A program made the position numbers and the translations under genes. Of a DNA stretch of 64,000 bases, positions 33,953 through 45,309 are shown one piece after another. Source of the stretch: Axinella damicornis (Eukaryota > Porifera > Demospongiae > Axinellida > Axinellidae); the NCBI GenBank assembly GCA_963931865.1, contig OZ007517.1, forward strand, positions 1,206,268-1,270,267, given 5' to 3'. Positions within the stretch are counted from its first letter, which is position 1; every line of letters begins with the position of its first letter. The notes below the pieces were generated by a model, which worked only from the letters and a program-made list of their open reading frames with translations, was not told where the DNA came from and searched no databases.

Positions 33953-34020
33953 CTGCATAATAATTGAGAGGGAAGAATAATAAGGTGCCCAAAGAAAGTG
34001 AGATTGATTGTGTTGCATAC

Positions 34021-34332
34021 CAAACACTGTGACTTCAGCGTTAGAACTGGTAACTGGACCAAACGTGTTCTCTGCAGTGCAGCTGTAGTTGGCAGTATCA
34101 AAGGCATCAGTGGGCTCAATGGTCAGTGTACTGGTGACATTTTCATCAGAGTAGGTGGTACTGATGGCAACGTTAGTCATGAACTCAGACATCTCCACCA
34201 CGGTGCCATTGGGAAACACTTTGGCCCAGGTGACCTGTGGGGTGGGCTCTCCAGTGGCAGTGCAGCTGAGGACGGCAGGATCAGGTGAGAGGACATCCAC
34301 ATCCATGGGGTCTCCAAACAGAGTGACAGAGA
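34021..34332 (-). CDS. Stalk Ig exon 1, gene 1
   Basis: One hundred and four codons, phase 1-1. LSCTATGEP, VTWAKVFP and ANYSCTAEN. Its 5' end is the homologue of 1-89 in gene 0. Confidence 0.87.
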
Positions 34333-34663
34333 CTGCAGACAAAGAAATAAAATGTGAGCCTTGCTATCTACAAGCTTTCACCCAATCTAACTCTGAGTGA
34401 AGAGAGGCAGTCCCAGACCCAAACCAACCCCAGTGCAGATTATAATGCTGGAGTGGTATACGAACGCATGGGAATGAGACTAGTACTACATGTGTTGTGG
34501 AATGTGATGATAGCGAGACTCTATAAGGAATAAACGTGAAAGTACAGAGGTATAATGATTCCTATATACTCTCCCAGCACTAAATGTGTGAAACAAGGAA
34601 TGCACACTGAGACCTTACACAAAAGAATTAGCGATATTTACAGCATGGCAATAAGACACTTAC
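34333..34663 (-). other. Intron G4 to stalk Ig 1
   Basis: About 330 bases, non-coding. The first part resembles 90-160 and 35990-36070. Confidence 0.5.
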
Positions 34664-34993
34664 AGTTCACTGTGAGCATAAACTGCTGCAGATCTTGCAC
34701 TGGACTACCAAACACTGCGTTTGAAGCAACACAGGTATAGTTTCCTGCATCAGTCCTGTCCGCTGATGGTATTGTGAGAGTAGAGGTCATATCAAGAAAG
34801 CCGTCGTTACTCTCCACTGTCATTGACTGTATACTGAGTCTAGGATCTGAGTTCATGAGTTGAGTAGTGCTCTGGTACCACCATGTGATGCCCACAGCTG
34901 GGAATCCTCTGGCAGTACATTCGAGGTTCACTGAGTATGTTTCGTTAACTGATATGGCAGTAGGGCCCAGAGGGGATAAGATCTCAGCCGGGG
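34664..34993 (-). CDS. Ig exon G4
   Basis: One hundred and ten codons, phase 1-1, one codon shorter at the donor than G1. LECTARGFP, ITWWYQST and GNYTCVASN. Confidence 0.88.
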
Positions 34994-35139
34994 CTGCGGA
35001 GCAACAACCAAGATGGATATTGACAAAATTAGGAGATTTTTTAAATCCACATTCATGATGATCAAGCAATGTAATAATTCCTAGGACACTTTCTATACTT
35101 TCGCACGTTGCACGTGTCATTGAAAGCTAACTTGCTCAC

Positions 35140-35445
35140 CATTCACAGTAATGGAAAACGTTGTTGAGTCCTGTCCAGCTGGGTTCTCCACCACAACTTC
35201 ATAAGTACCGTTGTCCATGGGTGACTGGATGGAGTCACGAACCAGGGTGGATATGGTAGGGGGAGCTGCAAAGCTGCCGTGGGTGATGATGATATTATCG
35301 GTGTTGTTCACTAGCACCTGTCCATCCTCCATCCACGTGATGCTAGTCAGTGGCAAGTTGAATCCAGTGATGTCCACCATTAGAGTCAGAGCACTACCAA
35401 CTGTAATATTCACTGCAGCTTGGTCGGGTGTAGTCACAGGTATGG
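35140..35445 (-). CDS. Ig-like exon H4 (cysteine-less)
   Basis: One hundred and two codons, phase 1-1. ITWMEDGQV and DNGTYEVVVENPAG; no Cys. Confidence 0.82.
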
Positions 35446-35670
35446 CTACATGGGAGAGGTAGGAGAAATACATGCTACTACAACTAGGTGGGAGAAACAC
35501 TGTCACACAATTTGTTTTTCACTGCTGCAATAAAACACACCATACATGTACCCACAAAGCACGGTCACTGCTAAAATTCCTCTGTTAGAGGCTTATAGTG
35601 CATGGCAACACCACGCCAGCCTATACCATGCATGTCGGAATACTCAGATGTTGTCTCCAACACCACTACA

Positions 35671-35769
35671 TGCCTATGGTCATGCCTATGGTCACGCCTA
35701 TGGTCACGCCTATGGTCACGCCTATGGTCACACCTATGGTCACACCTATGGTCACACCTATGGTCACTG
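35671..35769. repeat. 12-bp minisatellite
   Basis: About eight tandem units of CCTATGGTCACG with one- or two-base variants. Open in several frames, but in an intron. Confidence 0.85.
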
Positions 35770-35968
35770 TTGCTGTATTCTACACAACCTGGAGATGTTG
35801 GTCAGAACCTTGTTCCTGGTACACTACAACGCAGGGCCCTCAGGTTTAATTGCCAAGCGCATTAGCACGAAGCACTGAATGGGGGATCTATCCTCATGAT
35901 ATGAGTATGTACGTATGTTCGTACGTACCGGAACCCGTCACGCTCAGGAATGTATAATGCTTATAATG

Positions 35969-35989
35969 CTCCAAACAGAGTGACAGAGA
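35969..35989 (-). pseudogene. Orphan fragment of stalk Ig exon 1
   Basis: Twenty-one bases identical to the first bases of the exon at 34332, with the same CTGCAG acceptor and following intron. The rest of the exon is absent. Confidence 0.7.
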
Positions 35990-36522
35990 CTGCAGACAAA
36001 GAAAAGCATTCCTATCTACATGTGATGTTATGCTTACAGGCTTCCACTCAATACTAATTAGCTCTGAGTGAAGTGGGGCAATAAATTTCACAAGTGGTCA
36101 TGGTGATTGCAGTAATGGTGATCGCACTTCCAAAGCAACATTTCTTCTAGCTAAGATCACTAGAAGCAATCCAGCAAAATTAACAGTCCCAGAAGGAACA
36201 AAATTGAAAGTAACTTCCTACAGAAGTATAACTAGTGCTGTGTACATGTATGAAACAAGGAAATGCATGCCACACAACAAGTACAACTTTAGTGGCTACA
36301 TACACACAGCAAAGTAACCCCAGTCCCCATTACTACTACACAATGCCACATGTCGGTATACTCGTCTCCAACACCACTATACATGCCAAATGTCACTGTC
36401 GCTGTATTCTACACACTGAGTTAAAAACCTCATCCTCTCGCACGTATATGATTAAAACCCATGCACCTGGGACACTACGATGCAGGCCCCAGGCCTACAG
36501 GTTTAATAAAGCGATATCTTAC

Positions 36523-36792
36523 TGGCTTGGATGATGTTAATACCGGCTGCATCCACACCTAGGTCGTTGGTGGCAATGCAGATATAGACCCCATACTGGT
36601 CCACCTGTGTGATATTGAGAGTGAAATTGCCACTCATAGGGTCAGAGTTCAGGCGAGTGGTTTCTTCCCCCATCAGTACCCAGGCGTAAGTAATGGGAGG
36701 GTCCCCAGTGGCCGTACACATCAGATCAACAGACTCGCTCAAGACCACTGGAGACACCGGATCTGGTTGTACCGTTATCCCACTGGGTAGCT
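36523..36792 (-). CDS. Ig exon A4
   Basis: Ninety codons, phase 1-1. LMCTATGDP, YAWVLMG and YICIATND. Confidence 0.88.
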
Positions 36793-37180
36793 CTGTGGGT
36801 GCAGTGAGAGATACCAGCACAGTTAAATAGGCTACAGAGAACAGATACACTTTAAGAAATGCTTGAGTATACAAATCTGTTATCACGGTTATTAGCCTGC
36901 ATGCGGTCAGACTCATCAGCTGACCTCCTCAGCCACCATATCAATGTGTGCCATCAGTGCAATCGCAGAGTCCTGAATTGCAATCCACATAAACCAATGG
37001 AATCCCAAGATGACCAAAAAAGCATTGGCAAAACTGTCACAGAAACAATAAGTTTAGACACGCTAGGTGAGGGGTAAGAATGGCGTCCTATTAACTTAAT
37101 AGTGCAATCTGGTGATTGCCTGAGCATCTGCTATTGAATGTGAGGGTCAATTATAATTAAAGGTCAATACCAACACTCAC

Positions 37181-37444
37181 CTCCAAGCTCAATGGTGATC
37201 GTACCATTACCACTCAGTCCAGCAGAGTTGGTCACCTCGCAGCGGTAAGTACCAAGGTTTGATTCTGTTGTGATGGTAACAGTCAGCATGCTACTGGTTT
37301 CACCAAGTGTCATGGAGTTGTTGTGTACCCATCTGTACGAGTAGCTGCCCATGGGGTTGCTTCGTGTGACAGTGCAGGTGAGGGTGGTGGAGTTTCCAGC
37401 CACAACCCTCGTGAGAGTCGCTGTGACCCGTACCTCTGGTGGAA
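37181..37444 (-). CDS. Ig exon B4
   Basis: Eighty-eight codons, phase 1-1. LTCTVT, YRWVHNN and GTYRCEVTN. Confidence 0.88.
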
Positions 37445-37562
37445 CTGAATTGGAACAAGCAACACAACACATGTAACTAATGACCATTGGGACTCCACAA
37501 GATATCTATTTACTGTGTATGGTGGATGAGTAGAATACCAGAGCGGCTTTTGATATGCTTAC

Positions 37563-37910
37563 CTTGCACTTGCACACTGATAGTAGCATTGTTGGTGCTG
37601 TCTCCTTCTCTATTAGAGTTGAGGCCCACACAGGTATACTCCCCTTCATGTGCTGGGTAGGCTGCATTCTCTATCATGAGCTCTGAAGTGATGTCACCAT
37701 TTGTGATGCTAACCATAATATTTGGTTCAGCTCCAGTTATTATGAATTGCAAATCATTCACTGTATCAATCTGTGGAAATGGTGCCACTGAGGTTCCAAG
37801 GTACCACGTAATGGTGGGGACAGGATTGCCAGTGGAGAAGCAGGAGATACTGACAGAGTCTCCCTCAAGCACTGTGACATCACCACTCAGATTCATGGTT
37901 ACTGGTGCAC
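37563..37910 (-). CDS. Ig exon C4
   Basis: One hundred and sixteen codons, phase 1-1. SISCFSTGNP, ITWYLGT and GEYTCVGLN. Signal-peptide-like in-frame extension to 37977. Confidence 0.88.
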
Positions 37911-39020
37911 CTGCAGTCAATGAAGGAGAGCGTAACCAAGTCACCAACAACATGAGAGCCAGATTCAATTCACTCATAGCTGGAAGGTAGACTTTGTAGC
38001 TATGCGCAGTCTCTTTACCAGCAACATGGCAACATTTTTTGGGTACTATACAACGCTTAGTCCAAGGTCTTTATTATCATGAGCGCGTGCATGCACAGTA
38101 ACGGGTGAGTGATTGCTGTGTCAGTCAGTTTGTCAGTCAGTAGTCAGCGGACACAAAAATGAGCCATTTGGCTGAAATACGAATGCTTGCAGCCCTTTAT
38201 TTATAAATTTCAAATGACAGAAAAACTACTCGTACGTACTGCACAAATGAAAGTTGTATGAAGAGCTGTGAAAACCAAGGTTTTTGCTGTCTGTCCAAAC
38301 TTTATGATTATTATAGCACTATGAGTTACATAATAGAAATTGTTCGCTGAAGGTGAGAGAGACTCAGAGTGCAGAGTCACAGAACCTGGAGTCTCCACAG
38401 ACAGTACTACTGTAGCTGAAGGAAACTCGATTGCAGGCAATGAAGTGGCAGTTGGAATCTATGGTGTGCTGGACCAGTGTGTAGCATACGTATGGGTTGT
38501 GTGTTATGTGCCATAGGCTAGACTGTTTCAGCTAGCATGGCTCACAGTTCCTGTGTTGTGCATATGCGTGTAGCCTGATACACTGTTCCTTTGTTGTGAT
38601 ATTCTGTGGTCTGAGATTGTGCTGTGCTCATGAGGTCACACAATTCTGATGACGTACAATTGTTCCATGTTCTGCACGTGCACTCACTCAGGCTCGCCCC
38701 ACAATGTCGTTCAAATTACAATTCGTCTGTGCACGGGATAAGTGCTCAATTGAGCACCTCTAGTTACCAGTACTCTACTACCAGGAATGCAATATTTATT
38801 ACAGAGATTCTGACTACACCACCGTGACTGCCATCATGCGTTGACACTTAGCTTCGGTGGGTCTGAGATTTAATACGTATCAGCTAGCTTGCTAACTAGA
38901 TTTTATAGCAATTTACCATTGCATGGCTCAACTTAATCATCATACAAGTGGTGTCGCCATGGAGTTCTAAAGCAAATAGTGGTAAATGTAAACAAATTAT
39001 AGAGGTCTTATGGTCCTTAC
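37911..39020 (-). other. Intron D4 to C4
   Basis: About 1.1 kb. Contains a GTCAGTCAGTTTGTCAGTCAG simple repeat near 38123-38145. No gene was seen. Confidence 0.5.
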
Positions 39021-39329
39021 CGTATCTTGTGACAACAAATTGTACATCTGGTGCTTGTATTTGCCCAGATGCAAGCTGAAGGTCTGCCCGATACACTCCC
39101 AGGTCATTCGTGGTGGTGGGCTCACGAGCAAAGATTTCAAAAAAGTTAGGAAACTCACGTGGTACGACAACACGGAAGGGGGCTGATGGTGATGGACTGA
39201 ATAAACTTCCATTTCTGTACCAGTTAAACCGTTGATATCCTCCAGATGCTCTTGTTTCAATGACCAACTTCTCAGGAGGGTCAAGGACGATGACTGGTGG
39301 GGAGACCCTCTCCAGTACATTGGCGACAC
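39021..39329 (-). CDS. Ig-like exon D4 (cysteine-less)
   Basis: One hundred and three codons, phase 1-1. FNWYRNGSLF and DLGVYRADL; no Cys. Confidence 0.82.
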
Positions 39330-39977
39330 CTGTGAAAATACAAGCATTTGCATATGTATGGCTGTACTTGTTACCAGGAGTTAGCTACGTACATGTGGAT
39401 TCAAGTCCATAAACAGATTACGTACTCAGACAATACGTGTGCTACTTGGCAGTGGGTCGGCAAATCTCTGTTCATAGCTTTATTGCAAACATGATGGATA
39501 TACACAGCTTTCCTTATCACACTATGAATTGTTCCTGGATGGATTCTAGTTAGGTCTGTTATGGCAGTACACTTGAATCACTGATGGCAACATGCGTAGT
39601 CCAAGAGCATATGCTGTATACCAGCAACATCAGCACTAGTTAGCAAAAAAAGTGGCATGTACATGTGGTGGGTGAGGAGTTCCACAAGGTAGAGTGTGCA
39701 GTCTGTCCCTATACCTCCCAGAGTTGCATTGAGCTTCCTCCCCCCTGGAAGCCCTCTGCCTCTCTGACTGGCTAGTGCACCACCATATGGCTAACAGATC
39801 CTGTATTATCTACCACATCATTTGTGTGCTAGAATCAGAATTAAACTTCCACCCTGGCTGACATTGTTCCAAGGCCTCCTCGTCCAGCTATAATGTACCT
39901 TGCAGCAGAGAGGCTGGGGGTGGGAGGGAAAACCTGGAACGACCATGACCAAATATTTCTGAGTGTCTAGCACCAAC
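39330..39977 (-). other. Intron E4 to D4
   Basis: About 0.65 kb, homologous in parts to 10192-11672. No gene. Confidence 0.5.
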
Positions 39978-40367
39978 CTGTGTCCAGTCTGAGAGGTGTG
40001 GTAGTGATCACTTCAGAATCACTGTCCACATCAGTGAAGATACACTGGTACACACCGACATCTGAGGAACCAAAGTTGGAGATTTGAAGGACACTGACCC
40101 TTCGCTGACCACTCAAGGTCGTGCTCTCAGTGATGGTAATCCCACCACCATCAACCAGTTGCTCTCCATTCCTAACCCACACCACTGAGGGAGCACTGAA
40201 CCCCCCTTGGCCTGTATCCCCCACATGACCACCAACACACCGCAACAATGGTTGACCTATAGTAGAACCAAGTGATACTGCTGTCCGGTTGTCAAGTGGG
40301 GAGAAATCGGCTTCACTTGCAACAGGATCTGTCACAACAATCAAGGTGTTCATACTTGAGCCAAAAG
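39978..40367 (-). CDS. Ig exon E4
   Basis: One hundred and thirty codons, phase 1-1. LLRCVGGHVG, VVWVRNGEQ and GVYQCIFTD. Confidence 0.88.
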
Positions 40368-40418
40368 CTGCAGGGAAGGAAAGATCATGTTACGTGTGTG
40401 TGTGTGTGTGTGTGTGCA

Positions 40419-43339
40419 GTGGCGGATCTAAGGGGGATCTAGGGGTGCGAGCGAACCCCCCTTTTGACCCTTGTTAACATAAACAGTGGCGGATCCAGGG
40501 GTAGTTCGTTGGGTTCGGTCGAACCCCCCCACCCCTTCTTACAGTTGAATTAATAAAGAACTTACCTTACTTTCGAGGGGCAACCGCACTCCTGGTAGCC
40601 GCGGTTAAACGGTAGCCCAAGCTAAGTGTGTCAGTTCGTTCCAATTATCACACATCATGTGAGTACCATGATAGCTATATACAGGGATGATCAGAAATTA
40701 TTTCGAGTGCTCTCAAGTACCCATTCATAAAGTACATGTAGCCGGCCGCGTTGCTACCCCGGTTGCGTAGCGCAGTACGTTCCAATTAACGCACATGCCA
40801 CGTGGCACCCACGCTCAGTCGATCGCGATCAATGGCGACCAAAAGGAAGACAAGACATTATTACAGCCCTCGCAACTTCCCCAGCACGGCGAGTTTTGGC
40901 ATGCAAGCGTCAGTGAACGACAGCGATCACGGGCGTGTGGTCAGAATCTTCGTGTGCCTTTCCTAAGAACGGTACTGCCACCGGAAGTCGAAGAGAGCGC
41001 TCGAGTAATGGCGGCCACGGCGAGACAAAAGCGCTCATATCTCCACCACCAAGGTGAGTTTCAGCACAATTATTTTGATTTTGTGTCACTGCATGATAGC
41101 GATAATGACGGTGTAGTCAGAATCTCTGTACGCCATTCGGAAATAGTCAAACGTTTATTAATTATTTACATTATTTAGATTAGTTCGAGGGGCAACCGCA
41201 CTCCTGGTAGCCGCGATGCAACTGGTTGCAACTCACTGGGTGGTCATAGTCTTTGTGGCAATGAAACTTTGAAAGTTGAAGAGAGCGCTCGAGCAATGGT
41301 GGCTGAAGGCGGCAGCAGACAAAAGCACTCACAACTCCACTACCAAGGTGAATTTCAGCAACAAAATTGTACGGTTGGTTCACTGCACGATAGTGATCAT
41401 GAAGATTTAGTCAGAACCTTTGTAGGTCCTTCCTGAGGGCTGGGAGGTTTTTTATTTGTTTATATTTGCTTTATTAGCGAGGGGCAACCGCACTCCTGGT
41501 AGCCGCGTTGCAACTGGTTGCAGCTCGACGATAGCGCAAGCTAGGTATTGCAACACATTCCAATTAACGCACATACCACGTGAGGACCATGAGCGCTCGC
41601 GTCGATCGATTGAGCTGAGTCAGCAATGGCGGCCCAATTGGAGATCGAGAAGACACGAAACTTGTTGTACAGCGCTCACAACTTCGCCAGCCCGGTGAGT
41701 TTTGGCATGTAAGCGACAGCGATCACGGCCGTGTGGTCAGAATCTTCGTGTGCCTTTCCTAACAACGGTACTGCCACCGGCTACCGGAAGTCGGAGAGAG
41801 CGCTCGAGCAATGGCGGCCACGGCGACACAAAAACGCTTGTATCTCCACCACCAAGATGAGTTTCAGCACAATTATTATGTGGTTGTGTCACTGCATCAT
41901 AGCGATCACGGCGGTGTAGTCAGAATCTTTGTAGGCCGTTCCGAAGTAGTCAAACGTTTATTAATTACATTATTTACATTATTTACGCGGCACTTTATTT
42001 CCTATACCAGGAGTGTAATAGATTACGAGGGGCAACCGCACTCCTGGTAGCCGCGTTGCAACCCCGGTTGCGACTCGCCGTAGCGAAGCTAAATATTGCA
42101 ATTCGTTCCAATTAACGCACAGGCCACGTGGCAACCACGCTCAGTCGATCGCGAGCAATGGCGACCAAAAGGACGACAAGACATTATTACAGCACTCACA
42201 ACTTAGCCAGCACGGTGAGTTTTGGCATGTAAGCGTCAGTGAACGACAGCGATCACGGCCGTGTGGTCAGAATCTTCGTGTGCCTTTCCATAGAACGGTA
42301 CTGCCACCGGAAGTCGAAGGAGCGCTCGAGCAATGGCGGCCAACGGCGAGACAAAAGCGTTCATATCTCCACCACCAAGGTGAGTTTCAGCACAATTATT
42401 TTGATTTTGTGTCACTGCATCATAGCGATCACGATGGTGTAGTCAGAATCTTTGTAGGCCATTCCGAAGTAGTCAAACGTTTATTATTTAGATTAATTAC
42501 ATTACGCGGCACAATTTTTCCTATACCAGGAGTGTAACGAGGGGCAACCGCACTCCTGGTAGCCGCGGTTAAACGGTAGCTCAAGCTAAGTGTGTCAGTT
42601 CGTTCCAATTATCACACATCATGTGAGTACCATGATAGCTATATACAGGGATGATCAGAAATAATTATTTAGAGTGCTCTTTCATAAAGTACGTGTAGCC
42701 GTGTTGCAACCCCGGTTGCGTAGCGCAGTACGTTCCAATTAACGCACATGCCACGTGGCACCCACGCTCAGTCGATCGCGAGCAGTGGCGACCAAAAGGA
42801 AGACAAGACATTATTACAGCACTCGCAACTTCCCCAGCACGGTGAGTTTTGGCATGCAAGCGTCAGTGAACGACAGTGATCACGGGCGTGTGGTCAGAAT
42901 CTTCGTGTGCCTTTCCTAAGAACGGTACTGCCACCGGAAGTCGAAGAGAGCGCTCGAGTAATGGCGGCCACGGCGAGACAAAAGCGCTCATATCTCCACC
43001 ACCAAGGTGAGTTTCAGCACAATTATTTTGATTTTTTGTCACTGCATCGTTTAGCGGTTACATTTTTGTCACTGCATCGTTTAGCGGTTACATGTTGAGC
43101 GAAATTTGAGCAAGAAACGGAAGCACATGGCGGCCCCGGGTGCTGCAAATCCTTTTACATCTGGAACTTGCTGTGCAAAGCACGAAAGTGCCACGAGAGC
43201 CCACCCTGATAACTGAAAAATAAAGGCGAAAAAATTTTCCGCGCTTCGCGCGGACTGATCGCCGCTATGCACCTCTGTGCGACTGCCTTCTGCAGCCTAA
43301 AAAGAACCCCCCTTTCCAAAATCCTGGATCCGCCACTGG
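40419..43339. mobile_element. Composite element with CAGTGGCGGATC ends
   Basis: Inserted in a GT microsatellite of the E4-F4 intron: the left flank ends in (GT)n before CAGTGGCGGATCT and the right end GGATCCGCCACTG returns to (GT)n. A second left end (CAGTGGCGGATCCAGGGG) lies at 40482, suggesting nesting. The interior is almost wholly occupied by plus-oriented promoter/first-exon-like repeats (40574-43080). No transposase frame; probably non-autonomous. Confidence 0.7.
40574..43080 (+). repeat. Tandem promoter/first-exon-like repeats, plus orientation
   Basis: Units start with CGAGGGGCAACCGCACTCCTGGTAGCC near 40574, 41186, 41478, 42026 and 42538. Full units carry two modules. One has CCACGTGG, then an ATGGCGACC start and about 19 codons to (usually) GGTGAGT. 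The other has CACCGGAAGT, then ATGGCGGCC and 15 codons to AAGGTGAGT. Examples of start and donor: ATG 41008 with donor 41054; ATG 42158 with donor 42215; ATG 42333 with donor 42380. Units begin and end with the inverted pair CACTCCTGGTA / TACCAGGAGTG. Confidence 0.7.
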
Positions 43340-43449
43340 TGTGTGTGTGTGTGTGTGTTGTGTGTGTGTGCAGTGGCATGTATATAATGAGCTAATACAA
43401 GTGTCTATGTAAGCAAAACCCACCCACGTTTAATGGCAATGGTGTATAT

Positions 43450-43521
43450 TAGTCTCGTGCCCAGACCACACCCCCCGAGGGGAGAGACGGTCTGGTGAAC
43501 GAAGTCGAATTTCTTGGGCTT
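43450..43521 (+). repeat. Left terminal inverted repeat
   Basis: Matches the complement of 49330-49401 with about one mismatch. Confidence 0.9.
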
Positions 43522-45159
43522 ATTACCGGAATGTGGTAAGGACCAATGAGATTGCGAGATTGTTAATAATTACGTAGTAATCGCTTTGAATACTCATAAG
43601 CTGGAGAAGACAACAGCCAAGAGCCTTTCCCATGCCAGTTTGCCCTTAGCGCTGACTGTGTAAGGCAACGCTACGTCGTGGCGACAACTTCTGAAGACCT
43701 TTGCGCTCGATTGTGCTAGTTGTGAGCCGTGTGACATTGCTTATGGGATCAAGTTGAGGCTGAGCTTTGGAAGCGAGGTCAGCAAAGGGATCAAGTACAA
43801 CGAAGGGCCCTCTAGGTGCAAGCTAATGCTAGCTCTAGCCCCCCAAGGGGCCGTTCTTCGCATTTGACCCCAGTAAAGTGCCTGAAAGGACTGCCAAACG
43901 AACGGGAAGCAGATTCCATGACGGCGAAGGATGCTTCAAAGATCTTCTATGGGCCATGGGTGAGCGGCAAAAGGTTAGTACATCTTCTCTCCAGATATGA
44001 GTAGCCATGATCGCGCTTGGTTGACACGGGAGCCTTCAGCAGACGCTTTCGCAGGCACTTAAGGTGGCGGGATACCGGAAGGGGCGTGGTTAACAGTCCA
44101 GACTCAACAACTCAACACCGGCTGCATGCATTAGACTATAGCCACAACACCTGGAACATAAATAAAGAACTGCCACACGAACTCACACAACACAAAACGA
44201 TGATGGATCACCTTGCGCAGCTTGCGTGACAACGCTATAGGGTAGGTGTGGGTATTATGAGACAGCACCAATTATGGGTTTCATACTTTACTACAATTTA
44301 TAGACATCGTCACTTTGCCTGAACATTGTCAAATGTATCCTCTACCGTTTGATAGAATGAATGGTGCAAAGCATTTGGTATTCATGATTTGGACAGTATA
44401 TAAAATTGTGATGAAATTTTATGGGTAGTTCTGATTGTCCTAATAAAAAATGCACTGCCAGAATACCAACAAGCATGCTTGCACGGAAATGGTTCTAGCA
44501 GAATCTTCTATGCTGGTAGGGTGTAGCTACCTAGCCAAATGATCATCAGGTATGAAACATACAGCAAAAAACTGGGGTGTCTCATAATACATACCCTGTC
44601 TCATAATTGCATCATTAACGTGTGTGATAAAAATGCAGCCAAATTGCAGTACATCAACAACACTGAAACTTTGCCTACCATTGATTGTTAGTACAATGTA
44701 TTATCTTGTTAAATCTATACCACAGTACAATCGCATCCTGTTGACAGCTTGTTGGTTAACTTGAAATGGTTATGTGTCTCATAATCGGGGCGGCTACCCT
44801 ACTAGCGATCAAAGCGTGCACAATTTTCTAACCAAACACTGCCTCACCAAGAACCCGCGAGTCTAAAACAGCACGATCTCCGAATGCTCTTTAGTATACT
44901 CTAGTGACAGACCAAGTTCTTTTTTGGCAAATCTCTTTCGGTTTTTTCGAACACAGCAAACAACTTGAAAAATACCGTAGTGTTTCACATTCCATGCTAC
45001 TCTCGACACGCAACCTTTTTTGGAGAACGTTTAGCGGTTACATGTTATAACTCAGGCCCTGCCCTGTCCATTTTTCAGTATTTTGGTGGATAAGCCGGGT
45101 GAAGTATATTGCTACTGATTTTTATTTTTGGTTAGAAAAAATCACTGTTAAATACACGC
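43522..45159 (+). other. 5' non-coding part of transposon
   Basis: About 1.6 kb without a credible protein. It includes a nested element at 44238-44801. Short open frames here do not resemble a known protein. Confidence 0.55.
44238..44801. mobile_element. Nested element inside the transposon
   Basis: Left end TAGGGTAGGTGTGGGTATTA and right end AATCGGGGCGGCTACCCTA share the inverted pattern TAGGGTAG...ATTATGAGACA. Additional GTCTCATAAT copies occur inside. No coding capacity. Confidence 0.55.
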
Positions 45160-45309
45160 ATGCGCGCGCGCGCAATCACAAATGATAATATTGCCGCGGG
45201 GATTTCAGCTGTTGCAGAGGTGAGTGAACTACACTGTCCAGCCCAACAAAGATACTTATTAGGAATATATAAACAAATATATAAATTGCTGGATCTGTCC
45301 CGCAGAAGG

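Larger units (their letters stand above)
35446..36522 (-). other. Intron A4 to H4 with minisatellite and exon relic
   Basis: Contains a 12-bp minisatellite (35671-35769), and the orphan 5' end plus 3' splice site of a stalk Ig 1 exon (35969-35989). The rest, to 36522, matches the A1 downstream intron of gene 0. Confidence 0.65.

Noticed and set aside
35546..35878. Repetitive frame (HAYG-type repeats) and possible CRISPR-like array
   Set aside because: The unit is only 12 bases with no spacers; it is a minisatellite in an intron of an animal gene.
40795..41178. 127-codon frame spanning both modules of one promoter-like repeat
   Set aside because: It reads through the GTGAGT donors and is not kept full length in the other copies; the short ATG-to-donor stretches are the better-conserved part.
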